64,000 bases of DNA, from assembly GCA_963556145.1 (NCBI GenBank), contig OY744470.1, forward strand, positions 2,914,001-2,978,000, written 5' to 3'. The DNA is from Hygrocybe punicea (lineage: Eukaryota; Basidiomycota; Agaricomycetes; Agaricales; Hygrophoraceae). The notes under the pieces are model-generated. The model did no database searches and was not told where the DNA came from. It saw only the letters and a list, made by a program, of their open reading frames with translations. Both the position numbers and the translations under genes were made by a program. Shown here in pieces: positions 55,060 to 64,000 of the stretch (its first letter is position 1; every line of letters begins with the position of its first letter).

Positions 55060-55425
55060 CTCCAGACCTGCCAGGGTCCTGTCAAACCACTCCAGACCTG
55101 CCAGGGAGAAAGAAACTGCAGCTAGATCACTGTCAAACCACTCCAGACCTGCGAGGGAGAAAAAAACTGCAGCTAGACCCTGTCAAACCACTCCGGACCT
55201 GCCAGGGAGAAAGAAACTGCAGCCAGACCCTGTCAAACCACTCTGGACTTACCAGGGAGAAAGAAACTGCAGCTAGACCGCTGTCAAACCACTCCAGACT
55301 TGCCAGGAACAAAAAAACTGCAGCGAGACCCTGTCAAACCATTCCGGACCTGCCAGGGAGAAAGAAACCGCAGCCAGACCCTGTCAAACCACTCTAGACC
55401 TGCCGGGGTACAATCGGAGAAAGAA
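55060..55425. repeat. minisatellite, ~52-bp units
   Basis: About seven units with CACTCCAGACCTGCCAGGGA, GAAAGAAACTGCAG and ACCCTGTCAAAC. It lies directly upstream of the hAT transposase remnant. No CRISPR spacers: the whole unit repeats. Confidence 0.8.
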
Positions 55426-55486
55426 ACTGCCTCCTACGCATATAAATTCGATAGTATCTTGTCCTTGTCCTCCACCCAATCTACCA

Positions 55487-56728
55487 ATGCCACCCCATAC
55501 TCATCAAGTCCCGCGTACTCAAGTCAACGTCCAAGAACCCGAAGGGGAGATCTTTGCACTAGATGATGTCTCCGAGACCGAAGAGCACGCACCAGCGCGT
55601 GGCCGTCAAGGCACTCAAGATCCTGTCAGCGGCCAGCGTGAAATCCGTGTCAACGATCCAACTGTTTCGTGGAAGGTCAATACAGCCACAGATATACAGT
55701 ACTTTTTCGAATCCGACCCAGAAACGCGCAAACGAGTCTGCAAATTTTGCAGGTAAGCTTTATGTTTTTCTTCTTCAATTACAGACTTGCCAAATTTCTT
55801 GTAGGGAAGCAAAAAACACCGACCCAGCATGGTCACCCGTGAATTTTGCATTCTCCTCAAAGACATCAAATATGTCCCTATGCCCCCACATCGAAAAACA
55901 TCACTTGGAACATTACGTGTTAGTCGCGAAGGAGAAAGGATGGAAAGTTCTGTTACCTGGTCTTGTGTCGCAGGCTGGATCACAAGGGACCTTGGAAAGT
56001 GAAGCTGGACCCAGATCTGAGGCTGAGAAATTTGACGATGCAACTTTCCATGCGGCACTACTAAATTTTATCGTCGCTGACGATCAAGTAAGTGTAAATT
56101 GATTTAACTTAATTTTAATCTAATAATGGTGGAGTCGCTAAATCTAGTCGAATGTCCTGAATTTCGCCGCTTACTTCTCCTTTTACGAAGGGAACTCAAG
56201 GAGACCACGATCCCGCGGAGAACAAAGATGCGTGAACTAATTATCCAGGCGTGGAAAAGGCACTTCCAGGTTTTACAGCACCAACTTGCTGTACGTTTCC
56301 TTATTCTGCTTCATCATTTCTTAATTGTATTCTCCAGAGTTCTGTAGGGCAAATCTCCTTTACATCTGATGTCTGGTCCGACCAAAACCGCCAATCATAC
56401 TTGGCAATCACTGCGCATTGGATTGCTAGAGTCGAGGGAATGTCGTCTTTACAACTCAAGGTATCGCTTATTGCATTTCATCGTCTCCGTGGTGGCCACG
56501 ACAGCGAAATGCTCGCAGCAACAACTTTAAAACTTCTCGATAGAGCCGGAGTTACCGTCAAGGTAAGCATGAACAAGCAGGGCCCCCACGACATTTCTAA
56601 CCTGGATACATTTCAAGGCTGGACATTTTACACTAGATAACGCATCGAGCAATGTGACCATGATGAAAGGGCTCGAAAGGATGTTCGCCGGTCGTGATAT
56701 GCATACTCCATCTGAAGTAGGTGTGTTG
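55487..56728 (+). pseudogene. hAT transposase, 5' half only
   Basis: The start at 55487 (MPPHTHQVPRTQVNVQEPEG) gives an acidic N-terminus, then a BED-type zinc finger across an intron: CKFCR / EAKNTD... CPHIEKHHLEHY. Next come helical exons (EFRRLLLLLRRELKETT) and the start of the catalytic domain (ISFTSDVWSDQNRQSYLAIT, AHWI; then HDSEMLAATTLKLLDRAGV and GHFTLDNASNNVTMMKGLER with a catalytic-type Asp). Introns have GT-AG ends. Sequence similarity ends after DMHTPSE at about 56728; the remaining catalytic part and dimerisation domain are missing. Inactive. Confidence 0.75.
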
Positions 56729-57049
56729 GCAATTAACAAAGGCGCTGCCAAGAGGTCAATGCTGATGGAACACCGAGACAGATGAGGAGGCAAAAAATCC
56801 AGAGTGAAGCTGAATCGGCCGCCCACGGGATGAGGATGTAAACATAGATTTAAACAAGGACAGAGGGGCGATATCTGACCTAAAATGTACAGAGGATTCC
56901 AACACTGTAGCGCTGACAACACGAAAGCAGGATAAGTTCTTTTTTACCTTGCCTGTATATCACTCTCACCTGGGTTTATCCCACCACCTGCATATTTTAG
57001 ACACATTTGTGTACACGCTTATCCTTGCACCTCTCTTCTACACCACAAT
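56729..57049. other. no gene seen
   Basis: Unrelated sequence after the break in the hAT gene. Confidence 0.35.
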
Positions 57050-57253
57050 ATGCCTATGTTTCACGCTACAGACCTCGTCTTCAACAATAGCACCGCTAAC
57101 AATGTTGGCGCCGACCAACACAATACGTACACCGTCCACAACTACTATTATTGCTGCCATTATTACTATTACGGCGACCGTTGGTATGATGATGTTTGGA
57201 ATGTTATTTTTGTGGTCTGGATCACAATTTTCGTGGGTTTGCTTGCTCGGTAA
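57050..57253 (+). CDS. fragment like STAND-protein N-terminus
   Basis: 67 codons with DLVFNNSTANNVGADQHNTY followed by an aromatic/Tyr-rich part and a hydrophobic segment (WNVIFVVWITIFVGLLA). The FNNS..NNVG.DQ.NTY pattern resembles the short N-terminal motif before NACHT or other domains in many basidiomycete STAND proteins (recollection). No nucleotide-binding domain follows, so it is a fragment or a small membrane protein. Confidence 0.3.
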   Translation: MPMFHATDLVFNNSTANNVGADQHNTYTVHNYYYCCHYYYYGDRWYDDVWNVIFVVWITIFVGLLAR

Positions 57254-58427
57254 GTTGTTTCTTCTTTCTTAGCTGCGAAAAGCTCACAAAACACAGCGTG
57301 TGCTGCGCGATTTTGATCGCCAGAGGATTCACTTGACTTAAAGCAAGTCGGAATTACTCTACGGTGGTAAGTACTGTTGATGAGGTCCCCCGTTCAATTT
57401 TTTTTGACTTTTACGACCTACAGGATGGAAATTAGAATAATTTTGTTAGATTCACCGTTTAAACTCCCCCTTAACAATCCCCTTCTCTGAAGGATCTTCT
57501 TTATATTAATCACTGTGCTATAGATTTACTTTTCGACCTGGTGATGGTCACACGAGGGCTAGGACAATACACGAGGTCAACTACGACAGGAAATTTGAAG
57601 TGAGTGTCATGCGACATTCCCTGCCCACTTGCAGATAACCAAGTCAATGGCAATATAGCTAGCATATCGGCCAGAACCAACGTCACAGGAGAGAACTTGT
57701 CAATCGAGCCTACAGTCGAGCTTGAATTTAACATCTTTCAGGCTTTCTCAAGATGTATCAGGAATGAGGCAAGGAGTGTCATACGAGGCAAAGTCATGTC
57801 GCGATTACATGGCTTCTCGGTTAGCTGCCTTTGAAAGAGAAGGGGCGGAGGTTGCACAGGTCAATGATCAGGCTAGATCGTCAACAGCTTGAGATGATGA
57901 CTTTGACACAGACCTCATGTCCTGGTTCCCTCCTCTCCAGGTCGGTCTTCTCCCTCACTCAGCCTGAGGCATATCTTCTCAATGACGAGGTTCATTTTAC
58001 ACACACACAGTATCCCCTCCTCTCCCTTGGTCCTATTTGGTCACAGTAGCCGATTTGGATCATGTTCACACATCCACGTTGTATATCCCCCATATCCTCA
58101 GATGCCAAACCCAATTTTGTGGTACCCCGGATTGACGAATACCCCAAGCTGTTCATCTTGAGTATTTGAGTTGTATGTGCCTTCCGTCTCCTCTCCGCTT
58201 ACATTGTGTTTATTCACTTGTTTTTTTTTTTTCACCCTAGTTTTGGACTGCATGCACAGTTTTTGGCCCGCTGTTGTGGAGTGAAATCCATTGGTAACAA
58301 TATCCAGAGTGGGTGGATCAGCATTTCGATTAGAGTCGCTAATTGTTATTCATTAATTTTTGCTAGGTTACCTTGTTTCGAAGACACAGGTGAAAATGTC
58401 AGCGCATGACTACATATTATATTAGCC
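57254..58427. other. no clear gene; scattered short frames
   Basis: Frames of 60-76 codons around 57604-58409 have no motif. They may be exons of a decayed gene downstream of the STAND-like fragment. Confidence 0.35.
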
Positions 58428-58448
58428 TTGAAGTTTACACTGCATGTC

Positions 58449-58637
58449 ATGTCCACTCCACTTTCTGCTGAAGATAGGGAAAACCTCATTAGAGCTGCTC
58501 TCGAAGGTGTGTATATGACCGAGCTTGTAAACGCGCCTTCTTTGAGTCAAGTTTCCTCATTGCACGACGGCGACAGTCCAGCAATGTCGAAGAGTTTGCT
58601 TGTCTCACAGAATGGTACTGGTCACCAGTCTAATTGA
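58449..58637 (+). CDS. small hypothetical ORF
   Basis: MSTPLSAEDRENLIRAALEG begins a short Ser-rich frame of 63 codons. No family recognised. It may be an isolated exon. Confidence 0.2.
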   Translation: MSTPLSAEDRENLIRAALEGVYMTELVNAPSLSQVSSLHDGDSPAMSKSLLVSQNGTGHQSN

Positions 58638-58950
58638 CACATCACCAGGGTTCCCAGGTACACTGTCTGTAAGATGTATACATGGGCACACACGTGACAG
58701 ATGAGTTCAATCACGAGTATCATGTTCAGTGTTCAACCTTTTGTGTACCTATCTTTTGTCCTCATCAACTTCTCCTTTTTGTATGTGAGTAACGTCTAAT
58801 ATTCTGTGCATTCGAGCTTCATCCAACTCAAGTGAAGTAGTACACCTTTCATGGAACTTGTTCGAATAGCTGGGAGATACAGGTTGCGCGAAAAAATCAC
58901 ATCTGGGACCGCCCATATGTCTGGGCAACTGCACCCTCTTATATTAGACT

Positions 58951-59922
58951 CACATGCCTTGGTGGACAGATGACATATACCTTGCGCGCAACATTTTGTC
59001 AGGGGAAGACCTCGTTGTTAAGCTCGAGCCACTGGATGGAAAGGATCATACCCTAGAACACGAGTTTCACATCTACAAGAAGCTTAGTGGAGGAATAGGA
59101 ATCCCTCATGTCCATTGGTTTGGCACGGAAGGTGGCTTTGATGCGATGGTGGTTGATCGCCTCGGCCCATCCCTAGAGGACCTCTTTGTTCAATGCCATT
59201 TTCGGTTCACTGTGAAAACTATTCTGCTGCTGGCTGACCAGTTGGTAGGTAAATTTGATTTCTGAGGCCATACCTGATCACCTAATGTCTTCCATGTCCA
59301 GCTCTGTCGCCTACAATACATCCATTCTCGCAACTTCATTCACTGGGATCTCAAACCTAGCAACATTGTTATGGGCGTTGACAAGCATGCAAAATTGGTG
59401 CACCTCATCAATTTCGGGCTATCAAAGGAGTTCAGGAATCCCAATACACACCTGCACATTCCATTCAACAAGGATCTTGGTCTCATCGGAACCGCTAATT
59501 TCGCATCCATTAATAGTCACTTAGGCTTGCAGCTTGGAAGGCGGGATGATCTGGAGTCTCTCGCTTACATTCTCATATACTTTCTTTGGGGATTTTTGCC
59601 GTGGCAGGGCCTAGGTCAGGGTATTCTCGAAAGCAAACAAGGAATTGCCACACATGACTTGTTCCAAGGGCTCCCAGTGGAGTTTTGCACATTTCTGGAA
59701 CACTGCCGCTCACTCGCTTTTGACGACAAACCTGATTATACTCGATTTCGCAACCTTTTCAATAATCTATTGTTACGGGAGGGATTCCAGGGCAATCTGG
59801 TATTTGATTGGGATGTTGCTGGTGGATCAATCACCCCACCATCGAGCAGGAAGGAGTTTTGGGATAGCAGCAAGATTTCTAAGAAACGCCATCATTCACC
59901 CCCCAAGCGTCGTACAGGGTAA
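58951..59922 (+). CDS. CK1-family kinase-like protein, probable pseudokinase
   Basis: Two exons (intron 59245-59301). Exon 1 begins at DDIYLARNILSGEDLVVKLE, with the ATP-site Lys kept but the glycine-rich loop before it missing, then GGIGIPHVHWFGTEGGFD and DRLGPSLEDLFVQC, all typical of CK1. Exon 2: YIHSRNFIHWDLKPSN (HRD changed to HWD; the catalytic Asp kept, 59347-59349), HLINFGLSKEFR (DFG changed to NFG at 59410-59412), HIPFNKD, GTANFASINSHLG, RRDDLESLAYILIYFLWG, LPWQGL and a basic tail KKRHHSPPKRRTG. Loss of the metal-binding Asp and of the glycine loop argues against normal kinase activity. Agaricomycetes have many CK1-like copies (recollection). It may be a scaffold or a decaying gene. 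Confidence 0.8.
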
Positions 59923-60249
59923 GTACCACACAGCCATTCATTGGCGTGGTGACCTAACAGATTGTGCACAGATTACGCTCTCAGACCCGCATTTCACCAT
60001 CACTTGTTGTCACCAGGCGACGCATGCCTCCCTTACTTTGAATGGTCATCATTATTTTATTCATTTAACCATACCTTTCTTTACCGTAACCTGAGGCATT
60101 CCCCCTTGTATTCATGCTTCTTTGTACATCGCATCTCGCATCTCCACCTCCTCCATGCTCCACGCATGGAACACACCGTCCAGCCAGTAGACCCAGTCGT
60201 TTTGGTTAACCCAATCGCAGATATAGTTGCAAAAGGTAGGTACACATAG

Positions 60250-61140
60250 CGCAGTTGCTTGCTGGGGGGGTAGGTTAACCCAAGAGACAGCTCTTGCTGG
60301 GGAAATGTGGGGTGGTAGGTTGACCCAGGTACAGCTCTTGCTGGTCAAGGGTGGCAGGGTGGGTCAACCCAGTGTCAGCTCTGCCATGGGGTAGGTTAAC
60401 CCAGGACAGCTATTCTGGGAAGGTTGGGTTGACCCAGGTCCAGCTGTGCAAGCAACGTGGGTTGACCTGGGTTGACCGTGGACCAGCTCTTGCTGCAGGC
60501 TTGGGTTGACCTGGGTCCAGCTGTTGCTGCAGCACTGGGTTGACCCAGGCCCAGCACTTCCTGCAGGGTGGGGTGGCTGGGGTCCAGGTATTGCTGCAGC
60601 ACCGGGTTTACCAGGGTTCAGCTATTGCTGCAGCACTGGGTTGACCGGGGTCCAGATATTGCTGTGGCACCAGGTTGACCCAGATCCAGCACTTGCTGCA
60701 GGGCTTGGGTTGACCTGGGTCCAGCTATTGCTGCAGCACTGGGTTGATCTGGTTCCAGCACTTGCTGCGGGGCTTGGGTTGACCCAGGTCCCACTCTTCC
60801 TGCAGGCTTGGGTTGACCGGGCTCCAGCTATTGCTGCAGCACTGGGTTGACCTGGGTCCAGCACTTGCTGCAGGGCTTGTGTTGACCAGGGTCCAGCTCT
60901 TGCTGCAGCACTTTGTTGACCCACATCCAGCACTCACTGTAGGGTAGGTTGATTGGGGTCCAGCCTGTCCTGTAGCATTGCATTGACCCCAGACCCACCC
61001 ATGTCGCAGGTTTGGATTCATGAGGGTCTGGCCATTGCTCCAGCATTGGGTTGACATGGCCCTGCTCTTGCTGCAGAATAAGGTTGACCCTGGCCCAGCT
61101 CTCACTGCAGGATTAGGTTGACCAGGATCCCGCTTTTGCT
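60250..61140. repeat. minisatellite with GGGTTGACC and CTGCAG units
   Basis: Repeats of about 30 and 60 bp: CCAGCTATTGCTGCAGCAC, TGGGTTGACC, CCAGCACTTGCTGCAGGGC. They diverge towards 61100. The Trp/Gln-rich and Ser/Thr-rich frames on both strands derive from the repeat, not from genes. Confidence 0.85.
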
Positions 61141-61564
61141 TTGACATGGGCTCAGCCACATCCCACTCTGCCTGCATGTATTTAATGTTGACAACATTGC
61201 CAGAGCTCACAACAACTCAAGCCAATATTTATTCAGAAAATGCAATATCCGGTAAAGAAAATGTCTCAGTTTCTTCAAATGTAATATAATTTCAAATGCA
61301 ATAATTCAAAGCACAGGTAATACCAAAATTACAACATTCTTATTTTGAAAATGCACAATCTCTCACTCTTAGCTTTATCTCTCACATGAGCTACTTATTC
61401 CCAAACAAAATTTATATATATAACAACCAGAAATTACCCCACTTGGAATTTTGTGCCTTTTTTATTTAATATTACTCAAATCTCAATTGGAATCAGTACA
61501 CAAACACTCACTATTACTTAGAATGGACATATCAAATTTATTATTATTTTATCCAAATACATAA
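61141..61564. other. AT-rich spacer, no gene
   Basis: No open frame or repeat of note. Confidence 0.4.
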
Positions 61565-62400
61565 TTAAATAATAAAGGGGTTGGGGGGGAGGAAGGTAGG
61601 TGTGAGTGGGACTGGGACTGGGACTGGGACTGGGACTGGAAGTGGGTGTGGGTGTGGGTGTGGGTATGGGTATGGGTGTGGGTGTGGGCGAACGGAGTGG
61701 GAGTGGGAGTGGGAGAAGGGAGGGTGAAGGGCAGGATGGAAGGGAGGAGGGAGGGGCAGCAGGGAGTGGGAGTGGGAGAGGCAGAGGAAGAGGGAGGAGA
61801 CGAGGGCGGAGGGGTGGGATGTACATACCTGTTGCGTTCCCGTTGCCCTCGTCGTCTTCGTCTACGTCTCCGCCGTCCTCGTCCCCGTCGTCCCCGTCCC
61901 CGCCGTTCTGGTCCCTGTCGCTCCCGTTCTCGTCGTTCCTCTCGTTGTCGTCATCGTCCTCGTTGTCGTCGTCATCCCCCGTAGTCCTCGTCGTCCGCTG
62001 GATCGTCGTCGTCGTCTCCGTCGTCCTGTCGTCTCTTCGCTGGCCGTCTCCGTCCCCGTCGTCTTCCCTGGCTGGCCGTCTGTGCCCTCATCGCCTCTGT
62101 CCTCGTCGTTGCCTGCCATCCGCCGTTTCGGCCCTTCAGTTTGGCGTTGACGTGACGTGGCGCGGGCAAGCGTGTTGCGGTCCATTCCCGGCACGGCAAT
62201 GAGAAAGTTCTACATAAAAACAACAATATTAGCTAGCATAGTAATGGATAATAAATTTGAGAAATCTACTTACCTTCTACTTGATTTTGCTGCTGCTGTT
62301 TTCGTGGACGCATCGTGGAGTACGCGACGAATCGCCGACGATTGAACGCACGCCGGAGGTTGCCGATTGCCCAAACGGGTGCGAGTTGCCTTATATGTAA
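61565..62400 (-). repeat. left arm of inverted duplication, low-complexity element
   Basis: It starts (minus direction) with GGCAACTCGCACCCGTTTGG near 62385 and runs through short exons (DASTKTAAAKSS; RDVNAKLKGRNGG-like) into a Thr/Arg/Gly/Asp repeat (GTRTAGTGTTGTRT) and a GTGGGA/CTGGGA microsatellite at 61565-61810. It matches 63085-64000 in reverse. Confidence 0.65.
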
Positions 62401-62410
62401 GCATGATCTG

Positions 62411-63084
62411 ACTTTTCTCAATGTTATTGCATAGAGCACAACAACTTTGTAACACATTTAAGACCATGAGGGGATAGAAGTAGCCTATAACTACATCCTC
62501 CCCAAATTTTGTATTTTATTATGGCCTACATAGAGAGATATTTATGATTCATTGATACCTCCCTGCCAATTTCAGACCCTTAAAGTGCAACTTTACCAAT
62601 ATTGCTCTGAAAAATATGAAAATAATTGTGAAACTACTATGTAAAGTATCTATTGTATTGATGATCAGTGCCTGGCGCTTGGTGGTCCCAGAAATCTGTT
62701 GTAGCCAAGAAATGAAAGGTTCAGAGTAAAGCTGAAGTTTGGACTCGGTTGATGGGTCAGCCACAATGCACAATTCTGTGCATTTGCTTGGCTGCAACAA
62801 AGGTCCTGGTCCACCAACAATCAGGCACTTATGTGTACCACAATGAGTACTTCTTCAAGTACTCCTTAGATTAATTTCAGATTTTTAAGACAAAGTTAGA
62901 TCATTAAGGGTCCAATTCTGGCAGAGGAATGGAATAAATGGTGAATAGCTCTTTACGCAGGGCCGAATAAAATACAAAATTTAACATGAGGGTAGGTATA
63001 CTATATTTACATCTTTTGAGGATCTGACTTTGGGTATGCATGCATTGTTGTGCATGCCAGAAGATTCAAAAGCTTCAGCCACAC
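62411..63084. other. spacer between inverted arms, no gene
   Basis: AT-rich, no motif-bearing frame. Confidence 0.4.
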
Positions 63085-64000
63085 ATCCATGTTTGGCAAC
63101 TCGAACCCGTTTGGGAAATCGGCAACTGCCGGTTGGCTTTCACGCGACTTCAAACGACTCGTTTTCAACAACGCGTCAACAACAGGAACGCGTCAACAAC
63201 AGGAAACGGGTGCAGAAGAGCACCCAAGGTAATGTCTTTTTTGAATTTTTTGTGAGTTGTATGCTAATGTTTATAATGATTGCAGCTACACCCACGACAA
63301 ACACAGGCGAACCCAACACCAGCCCAGAAAACAACGCCACGGCCACCCCAGCAAACAGAACGGATGCCGATGAAAACGGCCACGGAAACGAGGCCGCGAG
63401 GCCGGGTACGAGGATGCGCCAACGACCGAGACAGACGTCCGAGACAACCACAGCGGCAACGACGAGGACAGAGACGACGAGGGCAGAGACGGCCAGCCAG
63501 GGGACGACGACGGGACGGAGACGGCCAGCGAGAGGACAACAGGACGACGGAGACGACAGGACGAGGGAGACGACGACGACGATCCAGCGGACGACGAGGA
63601 CTACGGGGGATGACGACGACAACGAGGACGATGACGACGACGAGGGGAACGACGGGAACGGGAACGACAGGGACCGGAACGCGGAGACGGGGACGATGGG
63701 GACGGGGACGACGGGGACGGGGACGGCGGGGACGGGGACGACGGAGACGTAGACGAAGACGACGAGGACGAGGGGAACGCAACGGGTACGTACATCCCAC
63801 TCTCCGCCCACTCCTCCCTCTCCTCCTCCCTCTCCTCCTCCCTCTCCCTCTCCCTCTCCCTCTCCCTCTCCCTCTCCCTGCTGCCCTTGCCTCCTGCCTT
63901 CCCACCTTCCCACTTCTCCCACTCCCACTCCCTTCTCCCACTCCCACCTTCCTCCACTCCCACTCCCACCTTCCTCCCACTCCACACCCACCTTCCTCCC
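63085..64000 (+). repeat. right arm of inverted duplication (runs off window)
   Basis: It begins GGCAACTCGAACCCGTTTGG at about 63098, as in the left arm. The frame 63030-63752 reads through AATPTTNTGEPNTSPENN, a Thr/Arg-rich and then an Asp-rich stretch (DDDDNEDDDDDEGND) and a GTGTTGTGTAG repeat. From 63795 it is CTCCCT/CTCCC microsatellite to the window end. An intron near 63228-63285 (GTAATG...TGCAG) is possible. It could be a real disordered protein or a repeat-derived frame. Confidence 0.55.

Noticed and set aside
55060..55425. Regular ~52-bp repeats resembling a CRISPR array
   Set aside because: The whole unit repeats with no unique spacers, no cas genes, and the context is eukaryotic. 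It is a minisatellite.
60250..61210. Open frames of 65-160 codons on both strands
   Set aside because: They follow the repeat period and have no domain; they are minisatellite artefacts.

Overview
The window looks like transposon-rich nuclear DNA of a basidiomycete, most likely an Agaricomycete. Reasons: genes with many short GT-AG introns of about 45-60 nt; RecQ-like, DUF6589-like and XPG/PIN-like gene families that I associate with agaricomycete genomes; Helitrons with a fused Rep-helicase; a Tad/I-like LINE with RNase H; Tc1/mariner and hAT remnants; a CK1-like kinase with altered active-site motifs. I see no standard housekeeping gene. Most of the 64 kb is mobile or mobile-associated. All family names are from motif recognition, without database searches.

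Layout. 1-9.0 kb: decayed coding scraps, two non-autonomous hAT elements with clear 8-bp target duplications (1105-2280 and 3951-4830), two tRNA-like (SINE-like) stretches. 9.0-36.2 kb: a region bracketed by an inverted block of about 160 bp (9000-9155 and 36023-36180). A RecQ-like helicase gene points inward from the left block and a DUF6589-like pseudogene points inward from the right block. Between them lie a large Helitron (minus strand, 3' end at 10802) encoding Rep, PIF1-type helicase and, in the same frame behind a UAG stop, a USP-like cysteine protease; four spliced genes of unknown function (19.7-28.5 kb); palindromic TTCGACAAG arrays in opposite orientations at 21.8-22.4 and 28.8-32.1 kb; a 5'-truncated LINE inserted in the right array; and a small cysteine-rich gene.

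37.0-51.2 kb: an XPG/GEN1-like nuclease gene (minus) and a DDE-type transposase-like gene (plus) start head to head with a 246-bp gap. The nuclease gene is interrupted by an LTR-like insertion. The transposase-like gene is apparently split by a second, non-autonomous Helitron of about 7.1 kb (42.94-50.09 kb). That Helitron is a mosaic of minisatellites, three copies of a hairpin-ended tail, Tc1/mariner-type foldback MITEs and an orphan copy of the Helitron N-terminal ORF. 51.7-56.7 kb: a Tc1/mariner transposase with one nonsense codon, a conserved unknown gene, and the 5' half of a hAT transposase. 57-64 kb: a STAND-protein-like N-terminal fragment, a CK1-like probable pseudokinase, a minisatellite, and a large inverted duplication of a low-complexity element.

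Several elements (Helitron, LINE, Tc1, DUF6589-like gene, unknown gene at 19.7-21.5 kb) stay open in frame except for one or a few stop codons, several explainable by C-to-T change, so much of the region is young but inactivated. The best candidates for something new are the Helitron protease behind a TMV-type readthrough context, the DDE/XPG head-to-head pair, and the 27-kb region bracketed by inverted blocks.
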